The notes: generated by a model not told the origin, from the sequence alone. DNA of 64,000 nucleotides from Glaciecola sp. KUL10 (GCF_003203515.1 NZ_BGNG01000001.1:124001-188000); one strand, 5' to 3'; counted from the stretch's first letter, positions 19,201 through 29,387 are shown. Made by a program: numbers and translations.

Positions 19201-21125
19201 CTGATTGCCAAACTACACCTTTTACCGCCCTTGCAGTTGGTGATATGGCAGGCGATGTATTTGGTAACGGCATGCTCTTATCAGAAAAAACTCAATTGGT
19301 TTGCGCGTTTAACCACATGAATATTTTCTTTGATCCTAATCCAGATGAAGCAAAAAGTTATAAAGAGCGTCAACGCCTGTTTGATGATCCAAGCTTAACG
19401 TGGGAAGACTATGATCAATCCATCATTTCTAAGGGCGGGGGTATATTCAAACGCTCTGCTAAATCAATCAAATTAACGCCAGAAATGAAGCGTTGGTTGG
19501 GCACGCGCCAGGCCTCAATGACGCCAAACGAACTTATTCATAATGCGCTCAAGATGCCAGTGGATCTTATCTGGAATGGTGGTATCGGAACTTACGTTAA
19601 GAGTAAAAAAGAGTCACATGCTGAGGTAGGTGACCGTGCAAATGATACCACTCGAGTAAATGGCGAAGATGTCCAAGCCAAGATTGTGGGTGAGGGGGGG
19701 AACTTAGGTCTCACACAATTAGGCCGTATTGAGTATGCAGCTAATGGCGGCAGAGTTAATACTGATTTCATCGATAATGTCGGTGGGGTTGATTGTTCGG
19801 ACAACGAAGTTAATATCAAAATTTTATTAAATTCGCTCGTAAATAGTGGTGATTTAACTGTCAAACAACGCAATGAATTGCTTTACGACATGACTGATGA
19901 TGTCTCTGAAATTGTGCTTCAAGATTGCTATCGCCAGACACAGTCGATCTCAATTTCTCAAATATCTGGTGTTAAAGCGATAAAAGAGCAACTCAGGTTT
20001 GTGCATGGATTAGAGAAAAGTGGTTCGCTGAACAGGGAGCTTGAATTTATTCCATCGGATGAAGAAGTATCTGATAGAGTCGCAACAGGACAAGGTTTTA
20101 CACGCCCTGAACTTTCAGTATTGATTGCATATGGCAAGATGGTATTGAAAGAAGATTTTTGTATTTCTGAGATCACCGATAATGAGTACTACAATGACTA
20201 CCTAGTAAATGCATTTCCGCCTGTTCTCAGAGAGAAGTACGAGAAGCAAATGCAAAATCACCCATTGCGCAGCGAAATCATCGCGACGAAACTAACGAAT
20301 GAAATCGTTAATGATATGGGGCTAAATTTTGTTTTCCGACTCCAAGAAGAAACAGGCGCAAGTCATGCACAAATAGCCGAAGCTTATTCAGTGGTCAAAG
20401 GTGTATTTGATATGGGTTCGCTTTGGGAAGAAGTTGAAAGCCTAGATAACAAAATAGATGCAAGCTTGCAGTTAGACATGCTTGATACGATGCGCAGAAC
20501 ACTGCGCAGAACGTCTAGGTGGTATGTGCGTCATGGTGGCAAGATGGCTATTCAAGACTCGATTGCACGATACAAATCCGCCTTTGATGAAATTTCAAAA
20601 GATTTGTTTTCATTTTTAGTGGATTCAGAAATGAAAGAAGTCGAAGATCAAATAACGCTTTATGTTGACGCAGGCGTGCCTAAATCAGTTGCTGAACGTA
20701 TGGCCAAATTAAGTAACATGTTCTCTTCACTTGATTTAGCTCAAATTGCTGAACAAGAAAATCGCTCGGTTTCTACTGTAGCTAGAATTTACTACCAGCT
20801 AGGGTCTAGATTCGAATTGCACTGGTTCTTAGAACAAATTAATGCACAAAGTGTAGCTAACCACTGGCAAGCACTTGCCAGAGCCTCTTATCGTGAGGAA
20901 CTGGATTGGCAGCAACGTTCAATTGTGTGTGTATTGCTAAATACCTATCCAGACGAAAAAGATGCTGATACGATTTTAGATATATGGTGTAAGGATAATA
21001 AGCCTGAAATTGATCGTTGGTCACACATGATGTCTGAGTTTAAAACCAGCGAAACGCACGAATTTGCAAAATTTTCTGTCGCATTAAGAGAATTGATGCT
21101 GTTAAGCGTCAAGGCAAACCAGTAG
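16290..21125 (+). CDS. gdhB: NAD-specific glutamate dehydrogenase, large (GDH-180) class
   Basis: 1611 residues, the usual length of the large NAD-GDH class. It oxidises glutamate to 2-oxoglutarate and ammonium, feeding carbon from amino acids into the TCA cycle. ACT-like regulatory segments fill the N-terminal half. The catalytic core begins near residue 780 with GGKVARGGLRWSDR, continues with PVGAKGGFVCK (substrate Lys) and DLIWNGGIGTYVKS, and has a dinucleotide-binding region after it. It is a single-gene unit with its own upstream region and a terminator behind it. Confidence 0.96.
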   Translation: MSVTKHQDSVLLGRVFSLIKEKVSNQEAPLIKEFARLLFKNMSFEDLVGRSDSDLYGATLSLWRIMQTNDAEQPVIKVFNPEISKHGWQSSHTIIEIIVKDMPFLVDSVRMVINRLGISAHLLLHSPMHLKRDKSNKLLSFVDAESKDKETSSETAFLIEIDRQSKASEIKTLKDELLSVVEEVSLTVADWQPMREKLASITKSFEKSKSKAPASVKSQGKTFLNWLNDHNFTLMGYRYYEVKAISGDYRWIPDKKSSMGLMKNSISDRQRLLSTLPPSARDEALSSNPLILTKTNSRARVHRPAYMDYVGVKEFDEKGTLIGEHRFLGLYSASFYNSSATDLPMLSEKIDRMCKIAGFDKGTHAYKAFVNIVETYPRDELLQTSDEALAQIILGIFQMQERGISRLFVRKDEFGRFYSCLVYVPREIYNTQLRRDTQALLKQAFESEKPVEFNTYFSESVYARTHYIVRVNNNNLEFDVKEIEDNLIELTRSWNDKLASKITSAYGEAKGKAIQQKYDQAFSRSYSEENLPSAALVDIERIEELNDEKSLDMLFYRPQEEAADSEVVKLKLYHKNVPIHLSDVLPMLENFGLRVIDESPYRVTTQEGEVSWVMDFTMLHKNGQKFEMEKAQALFQDAFSKVWSKDLEDDGFNRLILSAGITGRNVTILRAYAKYMRQIGSSFSLDYIASTLSNYPDIAGDLVDLFRLTFCPSIKRQPKKLDKLKEELNEKLDSVSNLDDDRIIRRYLELLEATLRTNFYQKDGEGNDKSYISFKLLPSEISDMPLPLPKFEIFVYSPRIEGVHLRGGKVARGGLRWSDRQEDFRTEILGLVKAQQVKNTVIVPVGAKGGFVCKAMPENASRADIQKEGQACYKIFITSLLDITDNIVEGEVVPPKDVLRLDEDDPYLVVAADKGTATFSDIANGISDEFNFWLGDAFASGGSVGYDHKKMGITARGAWESVKRHFREIGTDCQTTPFTALAVGDMAGDVFGNGMLLSEKTQLVCAFNHMNIFFDPNPDEAKSYKERQRLFDDPSLTWEDYDQSIISKGGGIFKRSAKSIKLTPEMKRWLGTRQASMTPNELIHNALKMPVDLIWNGGIGTYVKSKKESHAEVGDRANDTTRVNGEDVQAKIVGEGGNLGLTQLGRIEYAANGGRVNTDFIDNVGGVDCSDNEVNIKILLNSLVNSGDLTVKQRNELLYDMTDDVSEIVLQDCYRQTQSISISQISGVKAIKEQLRFVHGLEKSGSLNRELEFIPSDEEVSDRVATGQGFTRPELSVLIAYGKMVLKEDFCISEITDNEYYNDYLVNAFPPVLREKYEKQMQNHPLRSEIIATKLTNEIVNDMGLNFVFRLQEETGASHAQIAEAYSVVKGVFDMGSLWEEVESLDNKIDASLQLDMLDTMRRTLRRTSRWYVRHGGKMAIQDSIARYKSAFDEISKDLFSFLVDSEMKEVEDQITLYVDAGVPKSVAERMAKLSNMFSSLDLAQIAEQENRSVSTVARIYYQLGSRFELHWFLEQINAQSVANHWQALARASYREELDWQQRSIVCVLLNTYPDEKDADTILDIWCKDNKPEIDRWSHMMSEFKTSETHEFAKFSVALRELMLLSVKANQ

Positions 21126-21144
21126 AATACACACGTTTTGCAAT

Positions 21145-21170
21145 AAGCCCTGCAATTGCAGGGCTTTTTT
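21145..21170 (+). terminator. Intrinsic terminator after gdhB
   Basis: Palindrome AAGCCCTGCA / TGCAGGGCTT around a short AT centre, followed by six T residues. Confidence 0.92.
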
Positions 21171-21186
21171 ATAGGTAAAGAAATCA

Positions 21187-22191
21187 GTGTATTCCCTTGT
21201 TCAAAAAGCCCTTCTAAAATGTGACCCCGAATGGAGTCATGATTTTTCCATTCGTTTTCTAAAATCGACCCAACGTAATTTTTTAAACGCGACCTACAAA
21301 CAACATGTCGATGATTCGCCCATTGAGTGTTTTGGTATCACTTTTCCAAACAGAGTAGGGCTTGCCGCAGGCTTGGATAAAAATGGAGAATGCATAGACG
21401 CATTTGCCGCGATGGGATTTGGATTTGTAGAAGTGGGCACAGTAACACCTAAGCCACAACCGGGTAATGACAAACCGAGGTTGTTTAGACTGCCTGAGCA
21501 TGAAGCAATCATTAATCGCTTTGGCTTTAATAACAAAGGCGTGGATTACTTAATAGAACAAGTGAAAGCTGCAAAATTTAAAGGCGTACTGGGTATTAAC
21601 ATCGGTAAAAATAAAGATACACCTGATGAAAATGCACTGGATGACTACCTGATTTGCCTCGATAAAGTCTATCCGCATGCGACCTATATCACCGTTAATA
21701 TTTCGTCACCTAACACACCAGGGCTTCGTAATTTACAATACGGTGAAGCCCTTGATAGTTTGTTGAGTGGGCTTAAAAACAGACAACAAGAACTAGCTAA
21801 GATCCACAATAAATATATTCCTTTGTTGATTAAAATTGCCCCTGATTTATCAGAAGAAGAAGTTAAATCGATCGCCAACTCATTACTCAAAGCCAATATC
21901 GATGGTGTGATAGCTACGAATACGACACTCGATCGCACACCAGTCGCAGGACATCAACATGCTGAAGAAGCGGGCGGATTAAGCGGCAAAGTACTCACAA
22001 ATAAAAGCTTAGTTGTGACAAAGCAACTTAGTGAAGCATTAAACGGGGCTATTCCTATAATAGGGGTGGGCGGTATTAGCAGCAAAGACGATGCAGATGC
22101 CAGAATCAAAGCGGGTGCTAGTTTAGTACAGGTCTATTCTGCTTTTATCTATCAAGGTCCAGCCCTAATTAAAGAGATTGCCAGTGTATAA
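21187..22191 (+). CDS. pyrD: Dihydroorotate dehydrogenase (quinone), class 2
   Basis: 334 residues from a GTG start at 21187 with AGGTAAAG upstream. It catalyses the fourth step of pyrimidine synthesis at the inner membrane, passing electrons to quinone. The N-terminal amphipathic helices ([15 protein letters not shown]) are those of class 2. Conserved segments are [36 protein letters not shown] (catalytic Ser region) and [11 protein letters not shown] (FMN phosphate site). The 3' end overlaps rlmKL by 8 bp or more, so the two are coupled, as in the E. coli pyrD-rlmKL region. Confidence 0.97.
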   Translation: MYSLVQKALLKCDPEWSHDFSIRFLKSTQRNFLNATYKQHVDDSPIECFGITFPNRVGLAAGLDKNGECIDAFAAMGFGFVEVGTVTPKPQPGNDKPRLFRLPEHEAIINRFGFNNKGVDYLIEQVKAAKFKGVLGINIGKNKDTPDENALDDYLICLDKVYPHATYITVNISSPNTPGLRNLQYGEALDSLLSGLKNRQQELAKIHNKYIPLLIKIAPDLSEEEVKSIANSLLKANIDGVIATNTTLDRTPVAGHQHAEEAGGLSGKVLTNKSLVVTKQLSEALNGAIPIIGVGGISSKDDADARIKAGASLVQVYSAFIYQGPALIKEIASV

Positions 22192-24295
22192 ATTTGTTAT
22201 CACCACATCGAAAGGGTTAGACGAGTTATTAAAACAAGAAATTGAAGCACTGGCTCAATCTAGTCAAATCGAACTGGAAAACCTAAAATTAACACCTGGT
22301 CAGGTAAGCTTTGAGGGCGATTTATCAATTGGTTATCAACTGTGTTTGCATTCTAGATTAGCCAACCGTGTTTTACTTGTGTTGGCTGAAGGGAAGGTTA
22401 ACGAAGCCCAAGACTTGTATGATATTGCGTATGGTGTTGACTGGACCATGCACTTTGCGTCACATGTACCTTTTGTTATTCACTTTAACGGTGTTAATAA
22501 AGTAATCAATAACAGTCAATTTGGTGCACTTAAGACAAAAGATGCCATTGTTGATCGTTTTACTGATGATGCAAGCGATAGACCTTCAGTCGATAAGCAA
22601 AACCCGGGTATCATTTTTCAAGGTCGTTTAAAACGAGACCACTTTCAATTGTGTCTAGATATGTCTGGTGGAAGCTTGCACCGAAGAGGATATAGAGAGG
22701 ACGCAGGCGAAGCGCCACTTAAAGAACACGTATCAGCCGCCTTATTAATCCGAAGCGGTTGGGCAAGTGACAACAAAACCCTATTAGATCCAATGTGTGG
22801 TTCTGGCACTATCGCCATAGAAGCAGCATTAATGGCAACCAATACACCTCCAAATTTAGACCGTGCTGATTGGGGTTTTGACCATTGGTTACAGCACAAC
22901 AATAGTATTTGGCAAAACGTGATTGAACAAGCTAAGTCAAACATTACCGATGCTAAGTGCCCAATATTCGCTTCTGATTTAAGTACAAAAGTACTGGATA
23001 TTGCCAAAGCAAACGCGCGTATGGCAGGCATGGAGCAGTATATTGAATTTAAGCAATGCGATGCACTAACGCTTGGTAGTGCGCCTGCAGAGCAAGGGTA
23101 CTTAATTTCAAATCCACCTTATGGTGAACGATTAAACGAATACACCTCGCTGATCCCATTCTTTGACGAATTTGGACAAAGCTTAAAAACATTATTTGCT
23201 TCTTGGACAATCGGTTTACTCAGTTCAAACCAAGATTTGCTAAAAGCCCTAAAGCTACGATACAACAAACGTTATAAGTTGATGAACGGCAAGCTAGACT
23301 GTGTGTTCTGCTTATACGATATGAGTGGCGATAACTTAGATTCATTTGAATCCAAGCTTGATGAAAACCATGAGTTTGCAAATCGTCTACGTAAAAACCT
23401 TAAAAAATTACAGCCATTCATTAAAAAGAATACGACAAACGCTTATCGGGTTTATGACGCCGATTTACCTCATTACAATCTAGCCATTGACCGCTATGAC
23501 AATTGGGTCGTTGTACAAGAGTACGCCGCTCCTAAAAATGTGCCCGAAGAAAAAGCAAAACAACGTTTACAAGAAGCCCTTTTGTATATTCCAAAGGTAT
23601 TAGGTATCGACCCGTCTCAGATGTCAGTTAAGGTGAGACGCCAAAACAAAGGCAAGCAACAGTACGAAAAAGTCGATAAGAAAGGATTGAGATTAACGGT
23701 TTTTGAAAACCAAGCTCAGTTTTATGTCAATCCAACAGACTATTTAGATGTTGGTTTATTTCTTGATCATCGCGACACACGTCAACTGTTTAAACAACAC
23801 TGTAAAGATAAAAATGTACTTAATTTGTTCGCTTATACAGGAAGCGTATCAGTGCAGGCGGCCATGGGGTCTGCAAAATCGGTAACGACTGTTGATATGT
23901 CTAATACTTATCTAGAGTGGGCAAAGGATAACTTTAAGCTCAACAATTTGTCAGGCAACTTTGAGTTTATCCAAGCAGACTGCTTAACATGGCTCTCGCG
24001 CTGTCACAATAAATACGATTTGATGTTTATTGACCCGCCATCATTTTCAAATTCTAAACGTATGAGCGATACTTGGGATGTGCAACGTGACCATCTTAAA
24101 TTACTCAGTGATGCAAAAGCTTGTTTAAGCGAAAATGGAAAGATTTTCTTTAGCAACAACCTAAGACAATTTAAGTTAGATGAAGCCGGTATGATTGAAT
24201 TGGGTTTTCAAGTCAAAGACATATCCAATCAAACTATTCCAATTGATTTTGCGCGCAATCAAAAAATTCACAAGTGTTGGATCTTGTCTTTATGA
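22184..24295 (+). CDS. rlmL: Bifunctional 23S rRNA methyltransferase RlmKL
   Basis: 703 residues from GTG 22184; TTG 22178 is an alternative adding two residues. It makes m2G2445 (RlmL half) and m7G2069 (RlmK half) in 23S rRNA. Seen: a THUMP domain at about 40-160, the first methyltransferase with [19 protein letters not shown] and SNPPYGER, and the second with [15 protein letters not shown] and [11 protein letters not shown]. Length and motif order match E. coli RlmL. It overlaps pyrD at the start and the glutaredoxin-like gene at the stop (ATGA). Confidence 0.97.
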   Translation: MYKFVITTSKGLDELLKQEIEALAQSSQIELENLKLTPGQVSFEGDLSIGYQLCLHSRLANRVLLVLAEGKVNEAQDLYDIAYGVDWTMHFASHVPFVIHFNGVNKVINNSQFGALKTKDAIVDRFTDDASDRPSVDKQNPGIIFQGRLKRDHFQLCLDMSGGSLHRRGYREDAGEAPLKEHVSAALLIRSGWASDNKTLLDPMCGSGTIAIEAALMATNTPPNLDRADWGFDHWLQHNNSIWQNVIEQAKSNITDAKCPIFASDLSTKVLDIAKANARMAGMEQYIEFKQCDALTLGSAPAEQGYLISNPPYGERLNEYTSLIPFFDEFGQSLKTLFASWTIGLLSSNQDLLKALKLRYNKRYKLMNGKLDCVFCLYDMSGDNLDSFESKLDENHEFANRLRKNLKKLQPFIKKNTTNAYRVYDADLPHYNLAIDRYDNWVVVQEYAAPKNVPEEKAKQRLQEALLYIPKVLGIDPSQMSVKVRRQNKGKQQYEKVDKKGLRLTVFENQAQFYVNPTDYLDVGLFLDHRDTRQLFKQHCKDKNVLNLFAYTGSVSVQAAMGSAKSVTTVDMSNTYLEWAKDNFKLNNLSGNFEFIQADCLTWLSRCHNKYDLMFIDPPSFSNSKRMSDTWDVQRDHLKLLSDAKACLSENGKIFFSNNLRQFKLDEAGMIELGFQVKDISNQTIPIDFARNQKIHKCWILSL

Positions 24296-24558
24296 CCAGT
24301 AACGACATGCTCAAAATTGAATTTTTTACAGGTCCGCACTGTGAATTATGTAACCACGCTTTAGCACTCATATCTGAACTAAAAGAGCTCGAACCACGCG
24401 CACATACAATGTCTTTGGATATGCTTAATATCCGTGACAACCCAGAGCACTATCATCTATATGCAGTCAGAATACCCCTGCTGCGGAGAGTCGACTCGGG
24501 CGCTGAACTCGGGTGGCCTTTTGAGCTAGAAGCCCTCAAGAAATTTTTATCTTTATGA
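24292..24558 (+). CDS. Glutaredoxin-like protein (DUF836 type)
   Basis: 88 residues from the ATG that overlaps the rlmKL stop (ATGA). A thioredoxin-fold motif, FFTGPHCELC, gives a CxxC-type redox pair near the N-terminus, followed by a conserved cis-Pro region (VRIPLLRRV, AVRIPLL). Small cytosolic proteins of this sort are often found between rlmKL and uup in gammaproteobacteria. The redox partner is unknown. The stop overlaps the uup start by 4 bp. Confidence 0.85.
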   Translation: MTSNDMLKIEFFTGPHCELCNHALALISELKELEPRAHTMSLDMLNIRDNPEHYHLYAVRIPLLRRVDSGAELGWPFELEALKKFLSL

Positions 24559-26465
24559 ATTTAATCCAATTAAAAAATGCTTCCATCCTATTTGGGCAAC
24601 CGCCGCTGATTGACCAGGCCGATTTCAATGTGCAATCTGGCGAGCGCGTCTGTGTGGTCGGCCGAAATGGTAGTGGTAAATCGACACTGTTAAAAGTCAT
24701 CGCAAACGACATCAAATTAGACGAGGGACAACGTGTTGTCCCCAAAGATGTGGTCATTTCTCGCTTGCCACAAGATCCTCCCGCACAGATTGATGGTGAT
24801 ATGTTCGATTATGTCGCTGAGGGACTTGAAGATGTGGCAGAAGTCCTTAAAGACTATTTTCATACAACTAGTTTGGTTGCAGAAGACCCAAGTGAAGCTA
24901 ATTTAAACAAGCTACAACACTTGCAAGAGCAACTTGATACTCGAAATGCTTGGCAGTTTGAACAGCGCATTAATAACGTGCTGACTCAACTGTCTTTAAA
25001 GCCTGAACAAAAGTTATCTGAGTTGTCTGGTGGTTGGCGTCGAAAGGCAGCATTAGCAAGAGCGTTGGTTGCGCAACCCGATGTACTTCTACTCGATGAA
25101 CCAACAAACCACCTTGATATCGATATGGTGCAATGGTTAGAAAAAGCTTTACTGAATTATCAAGGAGCGATTGTTTTCATCAGTCACGATCGTGCATTTA
25201 TCAGAAAACTTGCGACTCGAATTGTTGATATTGATAGAGGGCAAGTAGTCAGTTACCCGGGCAATTACGAAAAGTATCTAGCGCAAAAAGCACATGATTT
25301 AGAGGTTGAAGCAAACGCCAATCGTGAATTTGATAAAAAGCTAGCCAAAGAAGAAGCTTGGATAAGAGAAGGAATAAAAGCGCGTCGTACTCGAAATGAA
25401 GGACGAGTTAGAGCGCTCAAAGCATTAAGAAATGAGCATCAGGCAAGGCGCCAAGTAGTTGGAAGTGCCGTGGTCAACCAAAACAGTGGCGGACAATCTG
25501 GTAAACGCGTATTCGAAACTACTAACGTCAGTTACTCAATTGATGAAAAAGTCATTATTAAAGATCTCGACTTGTTAATCACACGCGGTGAAAAATTAGC
25601 ATTAATAGGGCCAAACGGTTGTGGAAAAACAACCTTAATTAAATTGCTATTAGGTGATTTGCAAAGTCAACAAGGTGAAGTATTTAAAGGCACTAATCTT
25701 GAAGTTGCTTACTTTGACCAGCATCGTTCTCAACTTCCTTTGGATAAGCCAGTCATTGATGTGATTGCTGATGGTAAAAGAGAAGTCAGTTTTAAAGGTG
25801 GCACTCGCCACGTTATTGGCTATTTGCAAGATTATTTGTTTTCACCCGAACGCGTCAATGCACCTGTTTCAACATTGTCAGGCGGTGAAAAAAATCGCTT
25901 AATGTTAGCTAAGTTGATGCTTCGACCCAGCAACTTATTGATTTTGGATGAACCAACCAATGATTTAGATGTCGAAACGCTCGAACTATTAGAGTCTTTG
26001 TTAGTTGAATATGAGGGCACGGTACTATTAGTCAGCCACGATCGGGAATTTGTTGATAACGTGGTAACATCTTCTATCGTTTTTGAAGGCGAAGGTCTGT
26101 TGCGACAGTTTGTAGGTGGCTATTCAGACATGCGTGCATGGTATGATGAGCGCGATCAACAACGCAAACAGATGATCGAACAAAAGCCCGTTGAGCAAGT
26201 AAAGGCTGAAACTCAAAAATCGAGTTCACCTAAAGCGAGCAAAAAGTTATCATATAAAGAAAAACGCGAGTTAGAAAACTTGCCAAAACAAATAGATACA
26301 CTAGAAAAAGAAATTGAAGAGATTCAAACGTTAATCAATACACCAGAGTTTTTTCAGCAACCGCAAGAAGAAACACAAAAAAGTCTATCTTTGTTAGCAG
26401 AAAAAGAAGAGTCGTTGTTGCAAGCTTTTGACCGTTGGGATGAGTTAGAAAGCTTGGCAGAATAA
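24555..26465 (+). CDS. uup: ABC-F ATPase Uup
   Basis: 636 residues with two ABC domains and no membrane part. Walker A motifs are GRNGSGKST and GPNGCGKTT, signatures LSGGWRRKA and LSGGEKNRL, and Walker B motifs LLLDEPTNHLD and LILDEPTNDLD, all intact. The long linker between the domains is basic, and a C-terminal coiled coil (KKLSYKEKRELENLPKQ) is the DNA-binding domain of Uup proteins. The family acts on ribosomes and DNA branch intermediates. The order rlmKL-uup is conserved in E. coli. Confidence 0.96.
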   Translation: MNLIQLKNASILFGQPPLIDQADFNVQSGERVCVVGRNGSGKSTLLKVIANDIKLDEGQRVVPKDVVISRLPQDPPAQIDGDMFDYVAEGLEDVAEVLKDYFHTTSLVAEDPSEANLNKLQHLQEQLDTRNAWQFEQRINNVLTQLSLKPEQKLSELSGGWRRKAALARALVAQPDVLLLDEPTNHLDIDMVQWLEKALLNYQGAIVFISHDRAFIRKLATRIVDIDRGQVVSYPGNYEKYLAQKAHDLEVEANANREFDKKLAKEEAWIREGIKARRTRNEGRVRALKALRNEHQARRQVVGSAVVNQNSGGQSGKRVFETTNVSYSIDEKVIIKDLDLLITRGEKLALIGPNGCGKTTLIKLLLGDLQSQQGEVFKGTNLEVAYFDQHRSQLPLDKPVIDVIADGKREVSFKGGTRHVIGYLQDYLFSPERVNAPVSTLSGGEKNRLMLAKLMLRPSNLLILDEPTNDLDVETLELLESLLVEYEGTVLLVSHDREFVDNVVTSSIVFEGEGLLRQFVGGYSDMRAWYDERDQQRKQMIEQKPVEQVKAETQKSSSPKASKKLSYKEKRELENLPKQIDTLEKEIEEIQTLINTPEFFQQPQEETQKSLSLLAEKEESLLQAFDRWDELESLAE

Positions 26466-26493
26466 AATGTAAGACGTAAGTACAGGAATTTGA

Positions 26494-28179
26494 ATGAAAT
26501 TTACCCCAATCGCAAGCCTTATCGCATTAAGTTGCTTGTCCAGTAATGCGCTTTCACAAGCGTACAGCATTGAAGAGTTAAACTCTGCAGAAGTAGCTAC
26601 TAATAATTTTGGTTTGTCTATTGATAATACAGGGTTGATTCTGACTTCAGCAGAAGATGTTTTTAATCCTCCTATCGATTTGTCACTTCTACCTTTAGAC
26701 AACGAACAGTTTATTGCCAGTTTAACTGATGAAGAAGGTGTTAGAAACGGGCAGTTCAATGATACCGACTATGAGCTTATCGTAGCATTTATAAGAGCTT
26801 CGTCTGCATCTGAGTCTCCTGTCGCTCAACAATTAGCAAGTTTTTCTGGTTTCAGCGCTCAGTCTTCAGAGTTGGTTTACATAAATGGTTTTGACAGTAT
26901 TAACACTGATCTAAATTCTTTTGAGTTTGAATCAGATACCTTGCCTGTTGATTCAACAAACGGAACGCACATTGTTGCAAATAGTGAAGGTCCGTTTGAA
27001 AAGTTTGAGTACATAAACAGCGATAACGAGGTGGTTGTTTATAACCTTCCTAGTTACGATCAACGAGCTTTTGTACAAGTCGGTGAAAACGTCACTGAGT
27101 TAGTGCCCGAAAACGTCGTTTTAGGCGGTAATACGCGAGTTGCTGCAATCAGTGATAGCTTACAGGTTGTGGGTACAACCTCGGTTAACACGACTGAAGC
27201 TTTTGATTCAGCCATCGAAAATTGTGATGACGATGATGTTCGGGGTGATATCCCGATAGAGAGTTGTTATCGCAGCCTTTTGTTTTCGACAAGCGTAAAT
27301 AGCCTGACTAGAAACGCAAATCGTTGGGTGACTCGTGCAAACGTCTGGACGCTAGACTCTCAAGGAAGTGTAGTTGATAGCACAACATATGGTTTAACGT
27401 TTGATTTAGATGACGATCTACAAAAGAACACTTCTTATTTTTCTACAGCGTTGGGTATCAACAATTTAGGTCAAGCGGTAGGCTCTTCTAGTATTTTGTT
27501 TAATGATACCGTCATTACAACAATTGCAACTTTGTATGAAAATGGCGAGTCTACTCGTATTATCGAAGATGACGACCGCTTGCCAAACTCAGCTGTTGCG
27601 ATTAATGACAACCAATTGGTTGTTGGTAGCTATCAAGAGCTTATCAATGGCGCCGCTAGGGAAAAAATGTTTGTTCATGATTTAACAAATAATGAAACTC
27701 GCTTCATAGATGGTTTTTTCGATAGTTCGGGCACAACACCTCGTGCAATCAACGAAAATAATATTATCGTGGGCAATGCAGATATTGAAGCTGGAAACGT
27801 CAGCAGGAGAAAAGTTGGCTTTTTATATGACTACAATAACGATACCTTTACCGACGTAAATACGCTCGTATCTTGTGAGTCTGATTATATTATTTCAGAA
27901 GTCGTTGATATCAATGATAGCGGTGAATTAGTTGCTACTGCGTTAACAAAACGACCGCTCAGAGACTCAAAGGGCCAGGTACTTTTAGATAGTACAGGCG
28001 AAGAACAGTTGATTGATTCCGTAGTAACTCTTCGTTTAACGCCAACCGGTCAAGAACCATTGGACTGCTCTGAACAAGAAGCTGATCCAGCGGATGAGAG
28101 GCAAGGCGCAAGCGTATCTTTATGGTTATTAGGCGCATTGTTTACAATAAGCTTAATGCGAGTATTTCGTCGTAAGTAA
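26494..28179 (+). CDS. DUF3466 family exported protein
   Basis: 561 residues. A signal peptide at 1-21 ends SNALSQA. The mature part is rich in Asn, Asp, Ser and Thr with repeated segments of the form AINxNNxIVG / INNLGQAVGSS, resembling beta-propeller-like HAF repeats seen in DUF3466 proteins. The C-terminus is a short hydrophobic helix followed by RRK (ASVSLWLLGALFTISLMRVF), a GlyGly-CTERM-like sorting tail, which suggests rhombosortase-type processing or anchoring. Function unknown. A terminator follows at 28200. Confidence 0.82.
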   Translation: MKFTPIASLIALSCLSSNALSQAYSIEELNSAEVATNNFGLSIDNTGLILTSAEDVFNPPIDLSLLPLDNEQFIASLTDEEGVRNGQFNDTDYELIVAFIRASSASESPVAQQLASFSGFSAQSSELVYINGFDSINTDLNSFEFESDTLPVDSTNGTHIVANSEGPFEKFEYINSDNEVVVYNLPSYDQRAFVQVGENVTELVPENVVLGGNTRVAAISDSLQVVGTTSVNTTEAFDSAIENCDDDDVRGDIPIESCYRSLLFSTSVNSLTRNANRWVTRANVWTLDSQGSVVDSTTYGLTFDLDDDLQKNTSYFSTALGINNLGQAVGSSSILFNDTVITTIATLYENGESTRIIEDDDRLPNSAVAINDNQLVVGSYQELINGAAREKMFVHDLTNNETRFIDGFFDSSGTTPRAINENNIIVGNADIEAGNVSRRKVGFLYDYNNDTFTDVNTLVSCESDYIISEVVDINDSGELVATALTKRPLRDSKGQVLLDSTGEEQLIDSVVTLRLTPTGQEPLDCSEQEADPADERQGASVSLWLLGALFTISLMRVFRRK

Positions 28180-28199
28180 CGTTTTTCATGAGATTTGCT

Positions 28200-28226
28200 A
28201 AGGTCAGGTTTTTCCTGACCTTTTTT
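28200..28226 (+). terminator. Intrinsic terminator after DUF3466
   Basis: Stem AAGGTCAGG / CCTGACCTT with a five-T loop and a trailing T-run. Confidence 0.93.
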
Positions 28227-28471
28227 GTTTTTATAACATTCAAATCTAATAGTTGGCTGGTTAGACTAAATTAATAAAACACAACATTTCAAAGCTTTTC
28301 ATATGCTTAGCAAAGATAAAAAATTTGCAGCGAAAAAACATTTGAACCAATCAAGACTTAGGAGTATCAATATATGTGCGGGATATGTTTGCGCTCACAA
28401 TGACTAGAAAAAACTATGATGAAATGTTGCAAGCATGAACGCCGCACCTTTTAACAAGATGAGGTTCATAA

Positions 28472-28648
28472 ATGAAAAGACAAAAAAGAGATAAGTTGAC
28501 GAGAGCACATTCAAAGGGCTATCAAGCAGGTATCACAGGTCGTTCAAAAGATAATTGTCCCTTTCAAGAAACAGAAGCAAGATCACAGTGGTTAGGTGGA
28601 TGGCGTGAAGCATTTACCGACCGACAGACAGGGTTAGTCGCCCGTTGA
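28472..28648 (+). CDS. rmf: Ribosome modulation factor
   Basis: 58 residues, short and easily missed. It begins MKRQKRDKLTRAHSKGYQAG, nearly identical to E. coli RMF, and contains SQWLGGWREAF. RMF binds 70S ribosomes in stationary phase and drives formation of inactive 100S dimers. Its place between the uup region and fabA matches E. coli synteny. The 245-bp stretch before it, after the DUF3466 terminator, is AT-rich and should hold its growth-phase promoter; no other gene is convincing there. The start has GAGG upstream. Confidence 0.97.
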   Translation: MKRQKRDKLTRAHSKGYQAGITGRSKDNCPFQETEARSQWLGGWREAFTDRQTGLVAR

Positions 28649-28663
28649 CAATCAATTTAGTAC

Positions 28664-28691
28664 AAAAGAGCCCGCTAATTGCGGGCTTTTT
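28664..28691. terminator. Bidirectional terminator between rmf and fabA
   Basis: Stem AGCCCGC / GCGGGCT with loop TAATT. T-rich runs follow on both strands, so it can serve rmf (+) and fabA (-). Confidence 0.9.
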
Positions 28692-28717
28692 TGTGTAGTA
28701 CTATTTTAAAGTCAGTC

Positions 28718-29236
28718 TTAAAATGCACTTGTATCTTTGAATAAACCAACTTTCAGGTCTTTGGCGGTATAAATAACTTTACCATCTACATCAACTGAAC
28801 CATCTGCTAAGCCCATAAATAGTTTTCGTTTGATGACGCGTTTTAAATCGATACGATAAGTGACTTTCTTTGCCGTTGGTAAGATTTGTCCAGTGAACTT
28901 AACTTCACCTACACCTAATGCGCGACCTTTACCAGGGCCACCAGACCATCCTAAAAAGAAACCAACCAGTTGCCACATTGCATCTAAACCTAGGCAACCT
29001 GGCATTACTGGGTCACCTGGAAAGTGGCAGTCAAAAAACCAAAGGTCAGGAGTGATGTCTAATTCAGCGATAATCATCCCTTTACCGTGCTCACCTTCAT
29101 CCTCAGCGATTCGAATGATGCGATCCATCATCAACATATTAGGCGCGGGAAGCTGGCTGTTGCCTGGGCCAAACATTTCACCAGTACTGCAACTCAGTAG
29201 TTCTTCACGGTTAAATTCGTTTTGTCTATTTGTCAT
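28718..29236 (-). CDS. fabA: 3-hydroxydecanoyl-ACP dehydratase/isomerase FabA
   Basis: 172 residues, the E. coli length. It dehydrates 3-hydroxydecanoyl-ACP and isomerises the trans-2 product to cis-3, the entry point to unsaturated fatty acids. Catalytic His71 lies in [14 protein letters not shown] and Asp85 in LGLDAMWQL, exactly as in the E. coli enzyme. It stands alone on the minus strand, with a FabR-like palindrome about 45 bp before its start and a terminator behind it. Confidence 0.98.
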   Translation of the reverse strand: MTNRQNEFNREELLSCSTGEMFGPGNSQLPAPNMLMMDRIIRIAEDEGEHGKGMIIAELDITPDLWFFDCHFPGDPVMPGCLGLDAMWQLVGFFLGWSGGPGKGRALGVGEVKFTGQILPTAKKVTYRIDLKRVIKRKLFMGLADGSVDVDGKVIYTAKDLKVGLFKDTSAF

Positions 29237-29279
29237 TATATTTCTTATAAAAAAGGTTAATAAAAATCAGAACCGCTAA

Positions 29280-29303
29280 TTTAGCGAACACTTGTACGCT
29301 AAA
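29280..29303. promoter_or_regulatory. FabR-like operator upstream of fabA
   Basis: The 18-bp core AGCGAACACTTGTACGCT is palindromic at all but one pair and extends with TTT/AAA to 24 bp. It closely resembles the binding site I recall for FabR, the repressor of unsaturated fatty-acid genes in gammaproteobacteria. It lies 44 bp before fabA. A second small palindrome, CGCTAATTTAGCG, overlaps its left edge. Confidence 0.6.
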
Positions 29304-29387
29304 CAACTCTGAACAGTGTTTTTAATGAAAATAACTAGCTTTTTAAAGTAAACTATCAGCCCTGATAACATAAAACTAGAAAGTCTG

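Noticed and set aside
28303-28407. 34-codon open frame before rmf
   Set aside because: No ribosome site or family resemblance; it lies in the AT-rich rmf leader and promoter region.
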